Below, one piece after another: positions 1 through 8,891 of a stretch of DNA of 64,000 nt. The DNA comes from Tamlana carrageenivorans (GTDB lineage Bacteria > Bacteroidota > Bacteroidia > Flavobacteriales > Flavobacteriaceae). The stretch is taken from positions 1,116,001 to 1,180,000 of the forward strand of contig NZ_CP025938.1 of the NCBI RefSeq assembly GCF_002893765.1. The letters are read 5' to 3'. A model generated the notes under the pieces. The model did no database searches. It was not told where the DNA came from and worked only from the letters and a program-made list of their open reading frames with translations. Both the position numbers and the translations under genes were made by a program. How positions within the stretch are numbered: the first letter of the stretch is position 1; each line of letters starts with the position of its first letter.

Positions 1-1
1 A

Positions 2-1513
2 GAGGTAATTGATGCCCTAGAAAAATATACAAAAGACATAAGTAACGTTAGAGCTTTGGGGTATTGTGTTTCTATGGAGCACGCGAAATACATGGCCGAA
101 AAATTTACTCTAGCAGGATTTAAAGCCGATTATTTAACAAGTAAAAACAGTAATGACAGAGTTTCTATTCGTCAAAAATTAGAAAAAAAAGAAATCAATT
201 ACTTATTTGTAGTAGACATGTTTAACGAAGGTATTGACATCCCTGAAATTGACACAGTCCTATTTCTAAGACCTACAGAAAGTTTAACTGTATTTTTACA
301 GCAACTAGGCAGAGGCTTAAGGCTTCATGAAGATAAAGACTGTCTAACTGTTTTGGACTTTGTTGGTAATTCTAAACCTGAATACAATTTTGAAAGCAAA
401 TTTAGAGCCTTAATAGGTAAAACAAACACGACTGTTTTAAAAGAAATTGAAGATGATTTCCCTCACCTTCCTTTAGGCTGCTCCATTGTGTTAGAAAAGA
501 AGACTAAAGAAACAATTCTTAAAAATATCTCTGCAGCAACTTCATTAAATAAAAACAAATTAATTCAAAAAATTCAACAATTTCAACATGACACCAATTT
601 ACCATTAACCATTGGCAATTTTAGTGCCTTTTATAATATTCCATTACAATCAATTTACAAAAGAGGAAGTTGGAAACGCTTATGCCAATTGGCAGGAAAA
701 ATAGAGGATTTTGATTCTGTAAACGAAAAAGTTATTGTATCTGCTATTTCGAAAAAATGGCTTTCAACAAATTCTTTAAGTTATTTTACTTTCGTTCTAA
801 AAATTGCAAAGCTAAATTTCAACATAAATATTTCTGATTTTCAACCAAATGAGCGAACAATGCTTTTAATGTTGCATTATGATGTTTGGCAAAAAGAAGG
901 AGGGTTTGATTCCTTAGAGAAAAGCATAAAAGCCATTGGCATAAACCCCGTATTAATTGATGAAATAAAAGAGGTACTTGAAGTATTAATAGAAAAAATA
1001 GACTTTAAAGAACTACCTATTCAGCTTCCTTATGAACAACCGTTAAAACTTCATAGTCGTTACACGAGAGATCAGGTTTTAGCAGCATTTAGAATGAGTA
1101 GTTTTGAAAAAAAATCATCAAATAGGGAGGGAACGGCGGAAAACAAAGATTTAAAAACCGAAATATTATTTATCAATCTCATAAAATCAGAAGAAAACTT
1201 CTCTCCAACCACAATGTATGATGATTATGCTGTAAATGAATTATTATTTCATTGGCAAACTCAAAACTCAGCTAGACCAGATTCAGGTAAAGGACTGTCA
1301 TATATCAATCATAAAAAAACAGATAAAAGAATCCTACTTTTTGTCAGAGAAAAAGCTAAAAACGAATTTGGAAATAGTCTAGGCTACGTTTTTATAGGTG
1401 AAGGTGAATTGAAAGATTATTACGGCTCAAAACCTATGAGCATCAACTGGGAACTCCATGAGCCGATGCCACATTATTTGTGGAAAGATGCCGCAAAGCT
1501 TTCTGTCGGTTAA
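2..1513 (+). CDS. DEAD/DEAH-type helicase with DUF3427 C-terminus (5' end outside window)
   Basis: This is the C-terminal part of a superfamily II helicase; the reading frame is open to the first bases of the window, so the N-terminal half (Walker A, DEAH box) lies outside. The visible first 120 residues are the helicase C domain: FVVDMFNEGIDIPEID corresponds to motif V and LQQLGRGLRL to motif VI with its arginine finger. The last 130 residues, ending with a GYVFIGEGELKDYYGSKPM stretch, match the DUF3427 tail found on such helicases, often in proteins that also carry a phospholipase-D-type nuclease domain at the front. These proteins occur in accessory and defence-like regions, which suits the neighbouring toxin-antitoxin pair and IS elements. 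The role is inferred from family only. A TTG at 56 is not a real start because the frame is coding upstream of it. Confidence 0.85.
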   Translation, partial: EVIDALEKYTKDISNVRALGYCVSMEHAKYMAEKFTLAGFKADYLTSKNSNDRVSIRQKLEKKEINYLFVVDMFNEGIDIPEIDTVLFLRPTESLTVFLQQLGRGLRLHEDKDCLTVLDFVGNSKPEYNFESKFRALIGKTNTTVLKEIEDDFPHLPLGCSIVLEKKTKETILKNISAATSLNKNKLIQKIQQFQHDTNLPLTIGNFSAFYNIPLQSIYKRGSWKRLCQLAGKIEDFDSVNEKVIVSAISKKWLSTNSLSYFTFVLKIAKLNFNINISDFQPNERTMLLMLHYDVWQKEGGFDSLEKSIKAIGINPVLIDEIKEVLEVLIEKIDFKELPIQLPYEQPLKLHSRYTRDQVLAAFRMSSFEKKSSNREGTAENKDLKTEILFINLIKSEENFSPTTMYDDYAVNELLFHWQTQNSARPDSGKGLSYINHKKTDKRILLFVREKAKNEFGNSLGYVFIGEGELKDYYGSKPMSINWELHEPMPHYLWKDAAKLSVG

Positions 1514-1556
1514 AAAAACAGAGTGACTTCTTAATTAAAAACGTGAAGCATTGTCC

Positions 1557-1609
1557 CCCGAGGAGACTTTAAGGGGTATCCGAAACGAAATATAACGTAT
1601 TGATATTCT
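1557..1609. repeat. Direct repeat copy 1 flanking parDE
   Basis: An imperfect repeat of about 53 bases whose last 17 bases (TAACGTATTGATATTCT, 1593-1609) are identical to 2293-2309 on the other side of the toxin-antitoxin pair. The preceding part (CTTTAAGGGGTATCCGAAAC) also matches the second copy with a few substitutions and short gaps. Confidence 0.75.
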
Positions 1610-1673
1610 TTTGTTCTGTGCCATTTGGCTGCGTTACCAAGATTTGGTATTTTTGAGTAAAAATATTGTCAAA

Positions 1674-1916
1674 ATGGGAAAAAACACATCAATTTCACTC
1701 GGAAATCATTTTGAGGATTTTATCAGAGAAGAAGTAAAATCAGGCAGATATGGTTCGGTAAGCGAAGTTATCCGTTCTGCATTACGTTTGCTGGAACGTG
1801 AAGAAAAAAAGGAAAGAGAATTAATTAAAGCACTCGAAGTAGGTGAAAATAGTGGTTTTATTGAAAATTTTGATCCAAAACAAAACCTGACTGATTTACA
1901 TCGCAAACACTTATGA
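1674..1916 (+). CDS. parD: ParD-type antitoxin (ribbon-helix-helix)
   Basis: An 80-residue antitoxin of the ParD/CC2985 family of type II toxin-antitoxin systems. The N-terminal ribbon-helix-helix begins SISLGNHFEDFIREEV and continues with GRYGSVSEVIRSALRLLE, the family hallmark. The C-terminal tail is expected to wrap around the toxin. I chose the ATG at 1674 rather than the upstream TTG at 1611, because the family starts a few residues before the ribbon strand and the extra 21 residues look non-coding. The stop overlaps the parE start (ATGA), so the two are translationally coupled. Autoregulation of the pair is usual in this family, but no operator was assigned here. Confidence 0.9.
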   Translation: MGKNTSISLGNHFEDFIREEVKSGRYGSVSEVIRSALRLLEREEKKERELIKALEVGENSGFIENFDPKQNLTDLHRKHL

Positions 1917-2215
1917 GTAAAAACAAATATCGAATAAGTAAACAAGCGATTGATGATTTAAATGATATTTGGGTATATACTTTTCACAAATGGTCTAAAG
2001 AACAAGCCGACAGATATTACGACTTGATAATCGGAGAGATTGAATTTATAGCGGACCACTATTTAATTGGAAAATCGGCTGAACAAACTCGAAAAAACTA
2101 TCGCGTAACAAAAATCAAATCGCATCTGATTTTTTACAGAAAGGTTGAGCATGACATTGTCGAAATCGTTAGAATTTTACATGAAAGAATGGATCTTAAA
2201 AAACGACTGAAATAA
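1913..2215 (+). CDS. parE: RelE/ParE-family toxin
   Basis: A 100-residue RelE/ParE superfamily toxin. Visible signatures are the N-terminal strand and helix YRISKQAIDDLNDIWVYT, the YYDLIIGEIEFIADH helix, the YRVTKIKSHLIFYR strand pair, and the C-terminal VRILHERMD motif typical of ParE. ParE toxins act on DNA gyrase and RelE toxins cleave mRNA; the ParD partner and the ILHERMD ending favour ParE. The start overlaps the antitoxin stop by four bases. The gene lies between direct repeats at 1557-1609 and 2256-2309, which suggests the pair was acquired as a small unit. Confidence 0.88.
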   Translation: MSKNKYRISKQAIDDLNDIWVYTFHKWSKEQADRYYDLIIGEIEFIADHYLIGKSAEQTRKNYRVTKIKSHLIFYRKVEHDIVEIVRILHERMDLKKRLK

Positions 2216-2255
2216 AACACTGCACACAACAACGTATAAAATACATCCCTATAGC

Positions 2256-2309
2256 CTCTCGAGAAAACTTTAAAGGGGTTCCTAAACAAAATTAACGTAT
2301 TGATATTCT
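2256..2309. repeat. Direct repeat copy 2 flanking parDE
   Basis: Second copy of the repeat at 1557-1609, placed 41 bases after the parE stop. It includes the identical 17-base segment at 2293-2309. The IS256-type fragment starts almost immediately after it. Confidence 0.75.
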
Positions 2310-2330
2310 AATGCTTGGCAGTATCTCACA

Positions 2331-2390
2331 AAGTGTGTAAACAAAAAATATCGAGGGTTGCAACCCTCGATATTTTTTGTTTACACACTT
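2331..2390. repeat. Perfect 60-bp palindrome with no spacer
   Basis: Two 30-base arms meet at 2360/2361 with no loop and no mismatch; the centre reads CGAGGGTTGCAACCCTCG. The palindrome ends exactly at the base before the ATG of the truncated IS256-type transposase (2391). It may be an IS-end structure that blocks read-through transcription or hides the transposase start in a hairpin. It could also have arisen by two abutted terminal inverted repeats. Confidence 0.9.
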
Positions 2391-3007
2391 ATGAAGAAAG
2401 AAGATTTTCTAAACGACGATTTTTTAAAACAGTTCAAAACAGGAGACGAACTAACCTCCTTTCTAAAATCCATCCAAAAGCGAGGTATTGAAAAGATGCT
2501 AGAAGGAGAACTTGACGCTCATTTAGACTATGACAAACATCAGCAATCCAATAATAGCAATACCCGTAACGGCTATGGATCTAAAAGGATAAAAACAGCT
2601 TTAGGAGAGACTAATATTAAAGTTCCCAGAGACCGAGAAGCTTCTTTTAACCCTATGCTGGTTCCTAAACGCACAAACATGGTTGACGGCATAGAAAACG
2701 TCATTATCAGCCTTTATGCCAAGGGTATGAGTAATTCTGATATTGAAGAGCAAATCCGAGAAGTTTACGATTTTGATGTATCTACATCTACCATATCACG
2801 TATCACAGATAAAGTTACCAATGATATTATTGCTTGGCAAAACAGACCCCTGGAGCCCGTATATTTAATTACTTGGATGGATGGTATTGTATTTAAGGTT
2901 CGGGAGAACTCTAAAGTCATTAACAAAACCATGTACATCGCCGTAGGACTCCGTAGAGATGGTAAAAAGGAAGTCTTAGGACTTTGGCTGGGTAAGAATG
3001 AATCGGC
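2391..3007 (+). pseudogene. IS256-family transposase, 3'-truncated
   Basis: About 205 residues of a Mutator/IS256-type transposase of normally around 400. It shows the conserved front: LDYDKHQQSNNSNTRNGYGS, the KVPRDREASFNP segment, LYAKGMSNSDIEEQI and the first catalytic aspartate region WMDGIVFKV. Homology ends at LGLWLGKNESA; the frame then reads into the IS21 end for another 25 unrelated codons. The second half with the remaining DDE residues is absent, so it cannot be active. I chose the ATG at 2391 over the upstream TTG at 2358, which lies inside the palindrome. The intact IS256 transposase at 60870-62063 is a different, only distantly similar element. Confidence 0.85.
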
Positions 3008-3089
3008 TGGCTATTTCGGAGTGACCATGGCACGTATTTCGGTCAAACCGTGCCACTTTAAGAGATCATACAATAATAGTTAAATTTAA

Positions 3090-3830
3090 TTAATACTGTT
3101 CTTTCAACTTACCTTTTCTCAAGGATTCTCCAGTAAGGTTTATCCTATGCGATGAATTTACAATACGATCTAGTATCGCATCAGCGATAGTGCTTTCGCC
3201 GATAATATCGTACCAAGCGGATACAGGTATTTGTGAAGCTACAATCGTTGCTTTTTTATCATATCTTTCATCGATTATGTCCATAAGCGCCTCTCTGTCC
3301 TGATTGTCGAAGCTCTGTAAACCAAAATCATCAAGGATAAGCAGATCTACTTTTAATAGTTTTGCAAGTTCTTTAAGGTAAGTGCCATCTACTTTACTTA
3401 GTTTTAATCGTTTCATCAGTCTAGCAGTATTTGTGTATAGGGTTCTTTTATTCATCATACAAGCTTGATGTCCCAATGCCTGAGCTATATAACTTTTACC
3501 CACTCCAGAGGATCCTGTGATAATCAAGTTTTCCTTTTTTTGTACAAAATCTAGAGTAGCCAAACGCTCGAACATATTTCTGTCCAAGCTTCTGTTGTGC
3601 AGGTAATTAATATCTGTAAGTGTAGCTCCCTGCTTAAAGGCTGCTTGCGTTGTAAGCCTTTTTATCTTTCTATTCTGAAGGTCTTCCCATTGGTGATCGG
3701 TAAGCAATGCTAGATATTGATCTGGCGTAAGACCCTCTATTCGGTTATCACTAAGGTGGTTGTGATGGAGTTCAGCCATAGCTGTTAATCTCATTTTTCT
3801 GAGTTTTTCGATGGTGTGATTTGTATTCAT
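3090..3830 (-). CDS. istB: IS21 transposition helper ATPase IstB
   Basis: A 246-residue DnaC-like AAA+ helper protein of IS21 elements; it activates the IstA transposase and selects the target. Walker A is GSSGVGKSYIAQALG (about residues 107-121) and Walker B is DLLILDDFGL. The sensor region continues with DIIDERYDKKATIVASQ. The length is normal for the family. I placed the start at the ATG at 3828-3830 (MNTNHTIEKLRKMRL), which fits the family N-terminus; a longer frame from 3902 would overlap istA with unrelated residues. It follows istA after 37 bases. The gene looks intact, unlike istA. Confidence 0.92.
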   Translation of the reverse strand: MNTNHTIEKLRKMRLTAMAELHHNHLSDNRIEGLTPDQYLALLTDHQWEDLQNRKIKRLTTQAAFKQGATLTDINYLHNRSLDRNMFERLATLDFVQKKENLIITGSSGVGKSYIAQALGHQACMMNKRTLYTNTARLMKRLKLSKVDGTYLKELAKLLKVDLLILDDFGLQSFDNQDREALMDIIDERYDKKATIVASQIPVSAWYDIIGESTIADAILDRIVNSSHRINLTGESLRKGKLKEQY

Positions 3831-3867
3831 ATATGTATAAAATTTAAGTGATTTTTTCGTGTTGTTT

Positions 3868-5422
3868 TTACTTATAATTGGATGCCCCACGGATGTTCGC
3901 ATGCTTGGGGATATGAGAACCTCGGTCTGTTTCTTCTTGTAGGAATAAGGAGCTTTGATCTAGATTATTCTTCAGTATGTTGGTTATCCTGTTGTAGCTT
4001 ACAGCATCAGCCTGTATGGCTCTTTTGCAAGCATTATCTAACCTTTGGGAGCCATAAGACTTATGGAGTTGTATAACGCCCATAGCTCTTTTATACCCTG
4101 TTTCAGGATAATCCAACGCAGCAATAATCCGCTCGACACATGCTGCAACATAACTACCATGGACAACTGCCTTGTTCTTAAAGTATTGCGGACTCCACTG
4201 GCTGTATTGTTTATGAGAACTACTAAGGTGATCCTTGTTGGTTATGTATGCGCCTTTGGAACCGCTACGTTGGTGTATAGCTATGCGCTGTTGATTATAA
4301 TACACCTCTACCATGCCTTTGGTATAGTGTAGCGTGGTTTCCTTGCCAATGTAACGATATGGAACGCTGTAGTAAGTCTTATCTGGTGAAAAATAGATAT
4401 AGCCTATTTTCTGAACCTTAGCTCTTCTATATTCTTTTATCTCGTAGCGTGTACTGCTTAAGGGTTTTAGATACTCTCGTTCGACGCTTTGGAAGAGCTC
4501 CAGACGACTAGCTTCTTTGCGTTGGAATAATAGGTTGTTGTAGCGCTCTAGTAGAAGTTTTATCTCTTTGTTTAGATCTGCTAAAGAAAAAAAGGTCATT
4601 TCCCGAAGGGGATAATAAATCCGTTGATAAGCTAGATGCACCGCGTTTTCCACCAGCGCTTTATCTTGAGGGGAGTAACTACGCGTTGGATTGACCACGC
4701 AGTTGTAATGGCGGGCAAAGTCTTTAAAACTACGGTTAACCTGAGCTTCGTATCTACTAGATCTGGTAACGACTGATTTTAGATTGTCTGATACGATGGC
4801 CTTGGGTACTCCCCCCGTAGAAATGAAGGGCGTTTTCGCAACAACTTATAAAATCTTCACGCTTTTGGCTCATACAAGCCTCAACATAGGTATACTGACT
4901 GTTAGGGAGCATGGCAACAAAGACCTCTACTGGAAGTATCTCGCCTGTGATTTTGTCTACTATCTGAAGTTTTTTTCCAGCAAAGTCCACGAACATCTCT
5001 TTCCCTGCCTCGTGTTCAAGTTTCATAGATCCCTTGATCTTGGCATATTTACGATGGTAATGCTCCATGAATTGAGTGTAACTATAAGGGTCTTTAACCT
5101 TTTGACTATATTCTGTGTAGTGGTACAAAAAAGTAAATCCTGGGTGGTTCCGAGCCTTATTAATACTTTCAAAATAAAGCATCAATTCATCATAGCGTTT
5201 GTTATTTATGGTTGTATGAGATGTAAAGAGCTTTTCTAGGGTGTGGTTGTCTAGCTTTAATAACTCCTTAAAACTATAACCACTACCTTTAAATAGGTGT
5301 ATATAGCTATTTATAGTGTTGCGGCAAATGCCAAGTGTGGCTCCAATTTGACGGTTACTATAACCATCTTGTTTTAAGTTGATAATTTGTTTTAGGTCCT
5401 TTGGATCAAGTGTGTTGGCCAT
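3868..5422 (-). pseudogene. istA: IS21 transposase IstA with a frameshift
   Basis: Two reading frames together give a normal-sized IstA (about 517 residues). The first part starts at the ATG at 5420-5422 (MANTLDPKDLKQIINLKQ) and shows an N-terminal helix-turn-helix (GYSNRQIGATLGICRNTI) and the rve integrase start (EMFVDFAGKKLQI). It ends prematurely after HFYGG. Removing one base from the run of six C at 4811-4816 restores the expected continuation (GGVPKAIVSDNLKS) into the second frame, which holds NPTRSYSPQDKALVE and the C-terminal Mu-type domain. The defect is therefore a single-base expansion of a homopolymer. It is either a real inactivating mutation or a sequencing error. Confidence 0.85.
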
Positions 5423-5604
5423 ATCGCTTTTTAGAGCAATAAGGTAATTACTTGATCTCTTAAAGTGGCACAAATCGAAACGGAAACATTGGCACAAATC
5501 AAACCGTTTTTAGCTAACTCAATTTCCGTGTGGCACAATTTAAACCGAAATCAACGGCACAGTAACTCCGAAATCACTGGCACAAATCGAACCGTGTTAG
5601 CCAT

Positions 5605-6894
5605 TTACAACAAAAAGATCACGTACGTATCTGGGGATGGGCAGCCCCAAATGAAGACATTGTAATTTCACCATCATGGAATAACAAAACATACAAAACC
5701 AAAACATCAAACCAAGCCTTTTGGGAATTAAAAATAGAAACTCCAAAATACGGCGGCCCCTTTCAAATTAAAATTAACGGCTATAACGAGCTTGTTTTAA
5801 AAGATGTTCTAATTGGTGAAGTTTGGCTTTGTTCGGGACAATCTAACATGGAAATGCCTGCCAGTTGGGGCATAAAAAATGGCGAACAAGAAATTGCGGC
5901 TGCCAACCATACAAACATTCGTTTTTTTACGGCTCCAAAAATTGCAGCAAAAAATTCGCAAAATAATAGCTTAACACAATGGGAAATTTGCACACCAGAA
6001 ACCATGAAAAAATCTAGCGCTTTATCCTATTTTTTCGCAACCAAACTTCAGGAAACCTTAAAAAATGTACCTGTCGGGCTTATGGTATCTGCCTGGGGAG
6101 GCACGCCAGCAGAAATATGGATGCTCGAAAACACAATTACTAATAATGACACCCTAAAAAAAGCAGCTGAAAAACTTAACCCTTCAAAATACGGTCCAAT
6201 TGAACCTGGCCGAGCCTTTAACAGCATGATTTACCCCCTTATTGGCTACACTATTTCTGGCGTACTTTGGTACCAAGGCGAATCGAATGGCGGCTCAACA
6301 GTTTACGATAAAACATTAGAAGCCTTAATAACATCCTGGCGTACAGTATAGCAAAAAAACTTTCCTTTTTATTTGGTACAAATTGCGCCTTATAATTATG
6401 GTGATAATCATTTTGGCAGCGTACAAATTCGGGATGCGCAACGCCGAGTTTCAAATACCATTGTACATACCGAAATGGTAGTCATTAGCGATATATCCTC
6501 TGTTGATGAAATTCATCCAAAAGACAAAAAATCGGTAGGTGTTCGCTTAGCGAATTTGGCCTTAAAAAAACATTATAAAGTCATTAATGATTTGGTTGAA
6601 AGCCCAAATTTTTCATCTGTTACTTTCAGAAAAAATAAAGCCATTTTATCATTTAATTATGCGGAGGGGCTCTATCAAAAAACCTCAAAATCCTTATTCG
6701 AAATAGCAGGTGAAGACCTTATTTTTCATCCTGCTAAATTCAAAATAGAGAAACAAGGTATTAGGGTCATATCAAAACAAGTTAGAGTACCAAAATACGT
6801 AAGATTTGCTTGGAAAAACAACGCTCAATCCAACATCTTTAACAAAGCAAACTTACCACTCTCTAGCTTTACTACAGTGCATAAAAACAGATAA
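5605..6894 (+). pseudogene. Sialate O-acetylesterase (SASA domain), 5'-truncated and with an internal stop
   Basis: The remnant encodes a SASA/SGNH-type carbohydrate esterase. The motifs survive: nucleophile serine in LCSGQSNMEMP (near 5835), the LWYQGESNG block (near 6280), and the DEIHPKDKKSVG block with the catalytic Asp-His region (near 6510). The frame begins directly at the IS21 end with LQQKDHVRIWGWA, which corresponds to a point shortly after the signal peptide in intact homologues, so the promoter, start and leader were removed. A TAG at 6349-6351 interrupts the frame where homologues carry tryptophan (RTV-W-QKNFPF); the same frame continues to 6894. Before decay it may have de-acetylated a plant or algal polysaccharide and belonged to a neighbouring sugar locus. 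Confidence 0.88.
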
Positions 6895-6931
6895 CTAGAG
6901 CAACTTCTGGTTGCTAAATTTTTAACAAAAA

Positions 6932-6962
6932 AAAGGCGGCAACCATAAAGCTACCACCTTTT
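6932..6962. terminator. Bidirectional terminator between esterase remnant and eda
   Basis: An A-rich/T-rich bounded hairpin (AAAAAAGGCGGCAACC ... GCTACCACCTTTTTT, with G-U pairs). It lies 21 bases downstream of the eda stop on the minus strand and after the esterase remnant on the plus strand. Confidence 0.6.
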
Positions 6963-6982
6963 TTAATTTAAAATAAAGGACC

Positions 6983-7651
6983 TTATTTTCTAACTTTTTT
7001 CACGATAGCTAAAGCATCTTTTACGTCTTGCTCTAACTTCGCGTAATCTTTATTTGCAATAATATCTTTTGAGATTAATTGAGATCCCATTCCAACACAA
7101 GTTGCGCCTGCATCGAACCATCCTTTAAGGTTTTCTTCTGTTGGAGAAACACCACCAGTTGGCATAATGCTAGTCCAAGGTTGAGGACCTTTAATACCTT
7201 TAATAAATTTTGGACCGTATAAATCGCCAGGGAATAATTTTACGATTTCACATCCTAATTCTTCCGCTCTAGCGATTTCAGTTAATGAACCACATCCTGG
7301 AGACCAAAGTACTTTTTTACGGTTACAAGCGATTGCTATATCTTCTCTTAATACAGGCGTTACGATAAAGTTTGCACCTAAAGCCATGTATAATGAAGCC
7401 GCAGCACCATCGGTTACAGAACCAACACCCATAATCATTCCTGGTAATTCAGCAATAGCATACTTCGTTAATTCTCCAAAAACTTCGTGAGCGAAATCAC
7501 CACGAGCTGTAAACTCCATTAAACGCGCACCACCATCGTAGCAAGCTTTTAATACTTTTTTACTTAGTTCTATATCACTGTGAAAAAATAAAGGAATCAT
7601 TCCTGTATCTTTCATGGCTTGCGCCACTTCTAATCTTGAAAATTGTGCCAT
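6983..7651 (-). CDS. eda: 2-keto-3-deoxy-6-phosphogluconate (KDPG) aldolase
   Basis: A 222-residue class I aldolase of the KDPG/KHG family, a cytoplasmic TIM barrel. It splits KDPG into pyruvate and glyceraldehyde-3-phosphate, the last step of alginate monomer breakdown. Visible features are the strand with the catalytic glutamate LMEFTARGD (about residue 47), the phosphate-region GVGSVTDGAAA, and the Schiff-base lysine in CEIVKLFPGD (about residue 137). MPTGGVSPTEENLKGWFDAG forms the second phosphate loop. It is the last gene after kdgK and pfk on the same strand, 15 bases behind pfk. Length is normal and nothing is missing. The gene order ties it to KDG from alginate, though it would also serve any Entner-Doudoroff-type route. 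Confidence 0.93.
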   Translation of the reverse strand: MAQFSRLEVAQAMKDTGMIPLFFHSDIELSKKVLKACYDGGARLMEFTARGDFAHEVFGELTKYAIAELPGMIMGVGSVTDGAAASLYMALGANFIVTPVLREDIAIACNRKKVLWSPGCGSLTEIARAEELGCEIVKLFPGDLYGPKFIKGIKGPQPWTSIMPTGGVSPTEENLKGWFDAGATCVGMGSQLISKDIIANKDYAKLEQDVKDALAIVKKVRK

Positions 7652-7666
7652 AATTATTTATTTTGT

Positions 7667-8884
7667 TTAATTCCAGTTTAAAATTTTCTTAACATCGTAG
7701 TCTTCTGGATTAACTACATATTTTTTTGCTTCTTCATAATCACGCTCTCTAATATAGATAAGGTGATTAATGAATAACTGAGCCATATCTGAATTTATAT
7801 CAACCAATCTTGGAGGAACTTTGCCGTTCTCATCTTCAAAATCACTTAAATATAAAGGGGTTATATCACCTCTTGAATTAGCACTTACAATACAACCTGT
7901 AACGCCTTCATCAAATAATTTTTTAACACCAATTCCTAATAAGGTACACAAAGTTAAATCAAAAGCTATAGGGTTACAACATCTTAGTTCGTAACCAATT
8001 TCTACGGGTCTCGACTTAATTTCTAATCCTAATTCTTTCAGTTTGACTTGTAAAAGGTAATTGAAGATATGTGATTTACTAACGTTTCCTAATTCAGGGT
8101 GTCCATGATCGTCATAGGTGAAATTAATACCTGAATTTGTAATTTCATCTTCATCCATAAAATGAAAAACACCTTCACTTACTAAAGCCACGCCATATTC
8201 AATCCCTTTAATTTTACTTTTAATGATTGATGAAATAATCATTTTGATAAGCTTATCGAAAGTAATGTTCGTTTTATGGAACATTTCTGGGATAATCATC
8301 ATAGGAAAATGACAAGCTGAAGCAATACCAAAAGCCAAATGCCCTGCTGATCGCCCCATGGCCGAAACAACAAACCAGTTCTGACTTGTTCTAGCATCTT
8401 CATAAACGGTGTTTCCTATACGAACACCTTCATCTTTTGCTGTATGAAATCCAAAAGTGGGGTTTCTATCCGGCAAAGGCAAATCGTTATCAATGGTTTT
8501 AGGAACGTGAATATGGGCAACATCCAGCTGTTTACTAACAAGAAATCTTGTTAATCGACTTGCTGTTGAGGCCGTATCATCGCCACCAATAGTAACCAAT
8601 AATTTGACATTATTTTTTTGAAAGAAATCGGCTTTAAAATCGGAATCTTTAGGCTTAAAACGGCTCATTACTAAAGTTGAACCACCTCGACTAAATATGC
8701 GATCTGCTTTATTAAAATCGAAAATTTCAACTTGAGGATCATCTGAAAACAAGCCTTTATACCCATGATGTACGCCTAACACATTATAACCATCTTTAAT
8801 AAAGGTTTTTGCAAGGGTACTAATCACAGTATTAATGCCTGGAGCGGGTCCACCACCACATATAATTGCAATAGATTTTTCCAT
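7667..8884 (-). CDS. 6-phosphofructokinase family protein with PPi-type motif
   Basis: A 405-residue cytoplasmic phosphofructokinase family protein. The glycine-rich CGGGPAPGIN opens the nucleotide/PPi site. LVTIGGDDTAS (about residue 98) has Asp in the second position of the GGDD signature, which in established families marks PPi-dependent enzymes (ATP enzymes have GGDG). The catalytic block is PKTIDNDLPLP (about residue 127); the lysine resembles PPi enzymes, while the DND resembles ATP enzymes. The MGRSAGHLA block is also present. I set the start at 8884 (MEKSIAII); a longer frame from 8914 would translate through the intergenic hairpin. It lies between kdgK and eda. A reversible PPi enzyme would help to build hexose phosphates from the triose made by Eda; this role is inferred. 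Confidence 0.88.
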   Translation of the reverse strand: MEKSIAIICGGGPAPGINTVISTLAKTFIKDGYNVLGVHHGYKGLFSDDPQVEIFDFNKADRIFSRGGSTLVMSRFKPKDSDFKADFFQKNNVKLLVTIGGDDTASTASRLTRFLVSKQLDVAHIHVPKTIDNDLPLPDRNPTFGFHTAKDEGVRIGNTVYEDARTSQNWFVVSAMGRSAGHLAFGIASACHFPMMIIPEMFHKTNITFDKLIKMIISSIIKSKIKGIEYGVALVSEGVFHFMDEDEITNSGINFTYDDHGHPELGNVSKSHIFNYLLQVKLKELGLEIKSRPVEIGYELRCCNPIAFDLTLCTLLGIGVKKLFDEGVTGCIVSANSRGDITPLYLSDFEDENGKVPPRLVDINSDMAQLFINHLIYIRERDYEEAKKYVVNPEDYDVKKILNWN

Positions 8885-8891
8885 ATATAAA

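Larger units (their letters stand above)
2315..3007 (+). mobile_element. Truncated IS256-family element
   Basis: Left part of an IS256-family insertion sequence: the left end (exact first base uncertain, about 2315), the palindrome at 2331-2390 and the first half of the transposase gene. The right half is missing; the sequence stops where the IS21 element begins at 3008. On the far side of the IS21 the sequence is an esterase gene, not the rest of this IS, so the missing half was lost in a rearrangement. Confidence 0.75.
3008..5603 (-). mobile_element. IS21-family insertion sequence (2596 bp)
   Basis: The element carries istA and istB on the minus strand. Its ends begin TGGCTA (3008) and finish TAGCCA (5603). 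Inside each end there are repeated terminal boxes: GTGCCACTTTAAGAGATCA near the left end and its complement near 5452-5475 on the right, plus several GGCACAAAT-type boxes between 5465 and 5595, as is usual for IS21. The flanks do not match: the left flank is IS256 transposase and the right flank is an esterase gene, and no target-site duplication is visible. This suggests a deletion or recombination next to the element after insertion. Confidence 0.88.

Noticed and set aside
1513..2310. An integron attC site around parDE
   Set aside because: The direct repeats are real, but I could not find the paired core boxes needed for an attC hairpin, and no integrase gene is in the window.
3882..5239. 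Plus-strand open frames opposite istA and istB
   Set aside because: They are antisense to well-conserved IS21 genes and show no recognisable motif.
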